This document shows positions 63,857-64,000 of a DNA stretch of 64,000 nt, piece by piece; position 1 is the first letter of the stretch; the number at the start of each line of letters is the position of its first letter. The position numbers were made by a program, and so were the translations under genes. Source of the DNA: Pararhizobium arenae (GTDB lineage: Bacteria > Pseudomonadota > Alphaproteobacteria > Rhizobiales > Rhizobiaceae); the NCBI RefSeq assembly GCF_001931685.1, contig NZ_MOOY01000007.1, positions 176,130-240,129 of the forward strand, written 5' to 3'. The notes under the pieces are model-generated. The model did no database searches and was not told the origin of the DNA. It saw only the letters and a program-made list of their open reading frames with translations.

Positions 63857-64000
63857 CTAGATAGCCGGCGAGACCGGCGCGGTGCCGGCAGTCTTGTTGA
63901 CCCGGCGCTCACGCCAGATGATGTAGAGCCCGGAACCGATGATGATGGCGATGCCGAGCCATTTCAGCGCGTCCGGCAGGTGATCGAACACCAGCCAGCC
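63857..64000 (-). CDS. EamA/DMT-family transporter, C-terminal end (partial)
   Basis: Open from the end of the window to TAG at 63857-63859, 47 residues: the last helix of an EamA transporter, reading GIAIIIGSGLYIIWRERR, followed by a short polar tail. The start is beyond the window. It lies 32 bases downstream... relative to transcription it precedes the ThDP enzyme gene on the same strand, so the two may be co-transcribed. Confidence 0.8.
   Translation of the reverse strand, partial: GWLVFDHLPDALKWLGIAIIIGSGLYIIWRERRVNKTAGTAPVSPAI

Overview
The window looks like chromosome or large replicon from a Rhizobiaceae-type alphaproteobacterium (Rhizobium/Agrobacterium/Shinella range; the genus cannot be fixed from this sequence). 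The reasons are high GC, dense catabolic operons each paired with an ABC transporter and a local regulator, several palindromic intergenic repeats of the rhizobial RIME kind, an FMN riboswitch in front of a type-II lumazine synthase gene, and proteins that read like rhizobial ones. No rRNA, tRNA, CRISPR array or insertion sequence was recognised.

Layout. 1-492: 3' end of a Rieske oxygenase alpha-subunit gene. 497-3061: a small membrane protein and an iron pair (FhuF-like reductase plus siderophore/haem binding protein). 3246-9910: a polyamine-type operon in the order of E. coli ydcSTUV-patD, with a LysR regulator and a perfect 21-bp operator-like palindrome. 10303-13238: ParDE toxin-antitoxin pair, HSL-type esterase, exported MsrA and an ACT-domain protein. 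13231-23790: a Dpp-type ABC transporter with two paralogous solute-binding proteins, a CocE/NonD hydrolase, a HTH regulator beside three tandem 10-bp repeats, and a PAAR-like/Imm8 pair. 24100-32282: a carnitine/gamma-butyrobetaine catabolic cluster (CaiD-like, NDP-forming acyl-CoA ligase, acyl-CoA dehydrogenase, carnitine dehydrogenase fused to betainyl-CoA thioesterase, BKACE lyase, CdhR-like regulator). 32333-41193: a Hut-like pathway whose enzymes lack the hallmark residues of histidine catabolism; its composition matches bacterial ergothioneine breakdown. 41201-42285: a PIN/DUF433 toxin-antitoxin pair. 42428-43135: ribH2 under an FMN riboswitch. 43249-48205: an ABC transporter and an RpiR regulator. 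48384-55721: an operon predicted to use an amine or amino alcohol by gamma-glutamylation, interrupted by a toxin-antitoxin pair. 55986-57697: two tandem ParA/VirC1-like ATPases without ParB. 57753-64000: PuuB-like oxidase, L,D-transpeptidase, DUF4432 epimerase-like protein, DUF442 phosphatase-like protein, a ThDP enzyme, and the end of an EamA transporter.

How the genes fit together. A recurring theme is use of methylated amines and polyamines. Ergothioneine (histidine trimethylbetaine), carnitine and possibly gamma-butyrobetaine would be stripped to glutamate, trimethylamine, acetoacetate and glycine betaine, and polyamines or amino alcohols would enter through PatD-, PuuA- and PuuB-like enzymes. 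The strongest lead is 33526-41193. A HutH-like lyase has Cys-Ala-Asp in place of the Ala-Ser-Gly that forms the MIO cofactor. A HutU-like hydratase has Ala in place of the catalytic Cys. Between them lie a hydantoinase, an N-carbamoyl amino acid hydrolase and a DUF917 protein, and a divergent LysR regulator with two HTH domains faces a perfect LysR box. Functions are read from protein sequence alone; no database search was possible.
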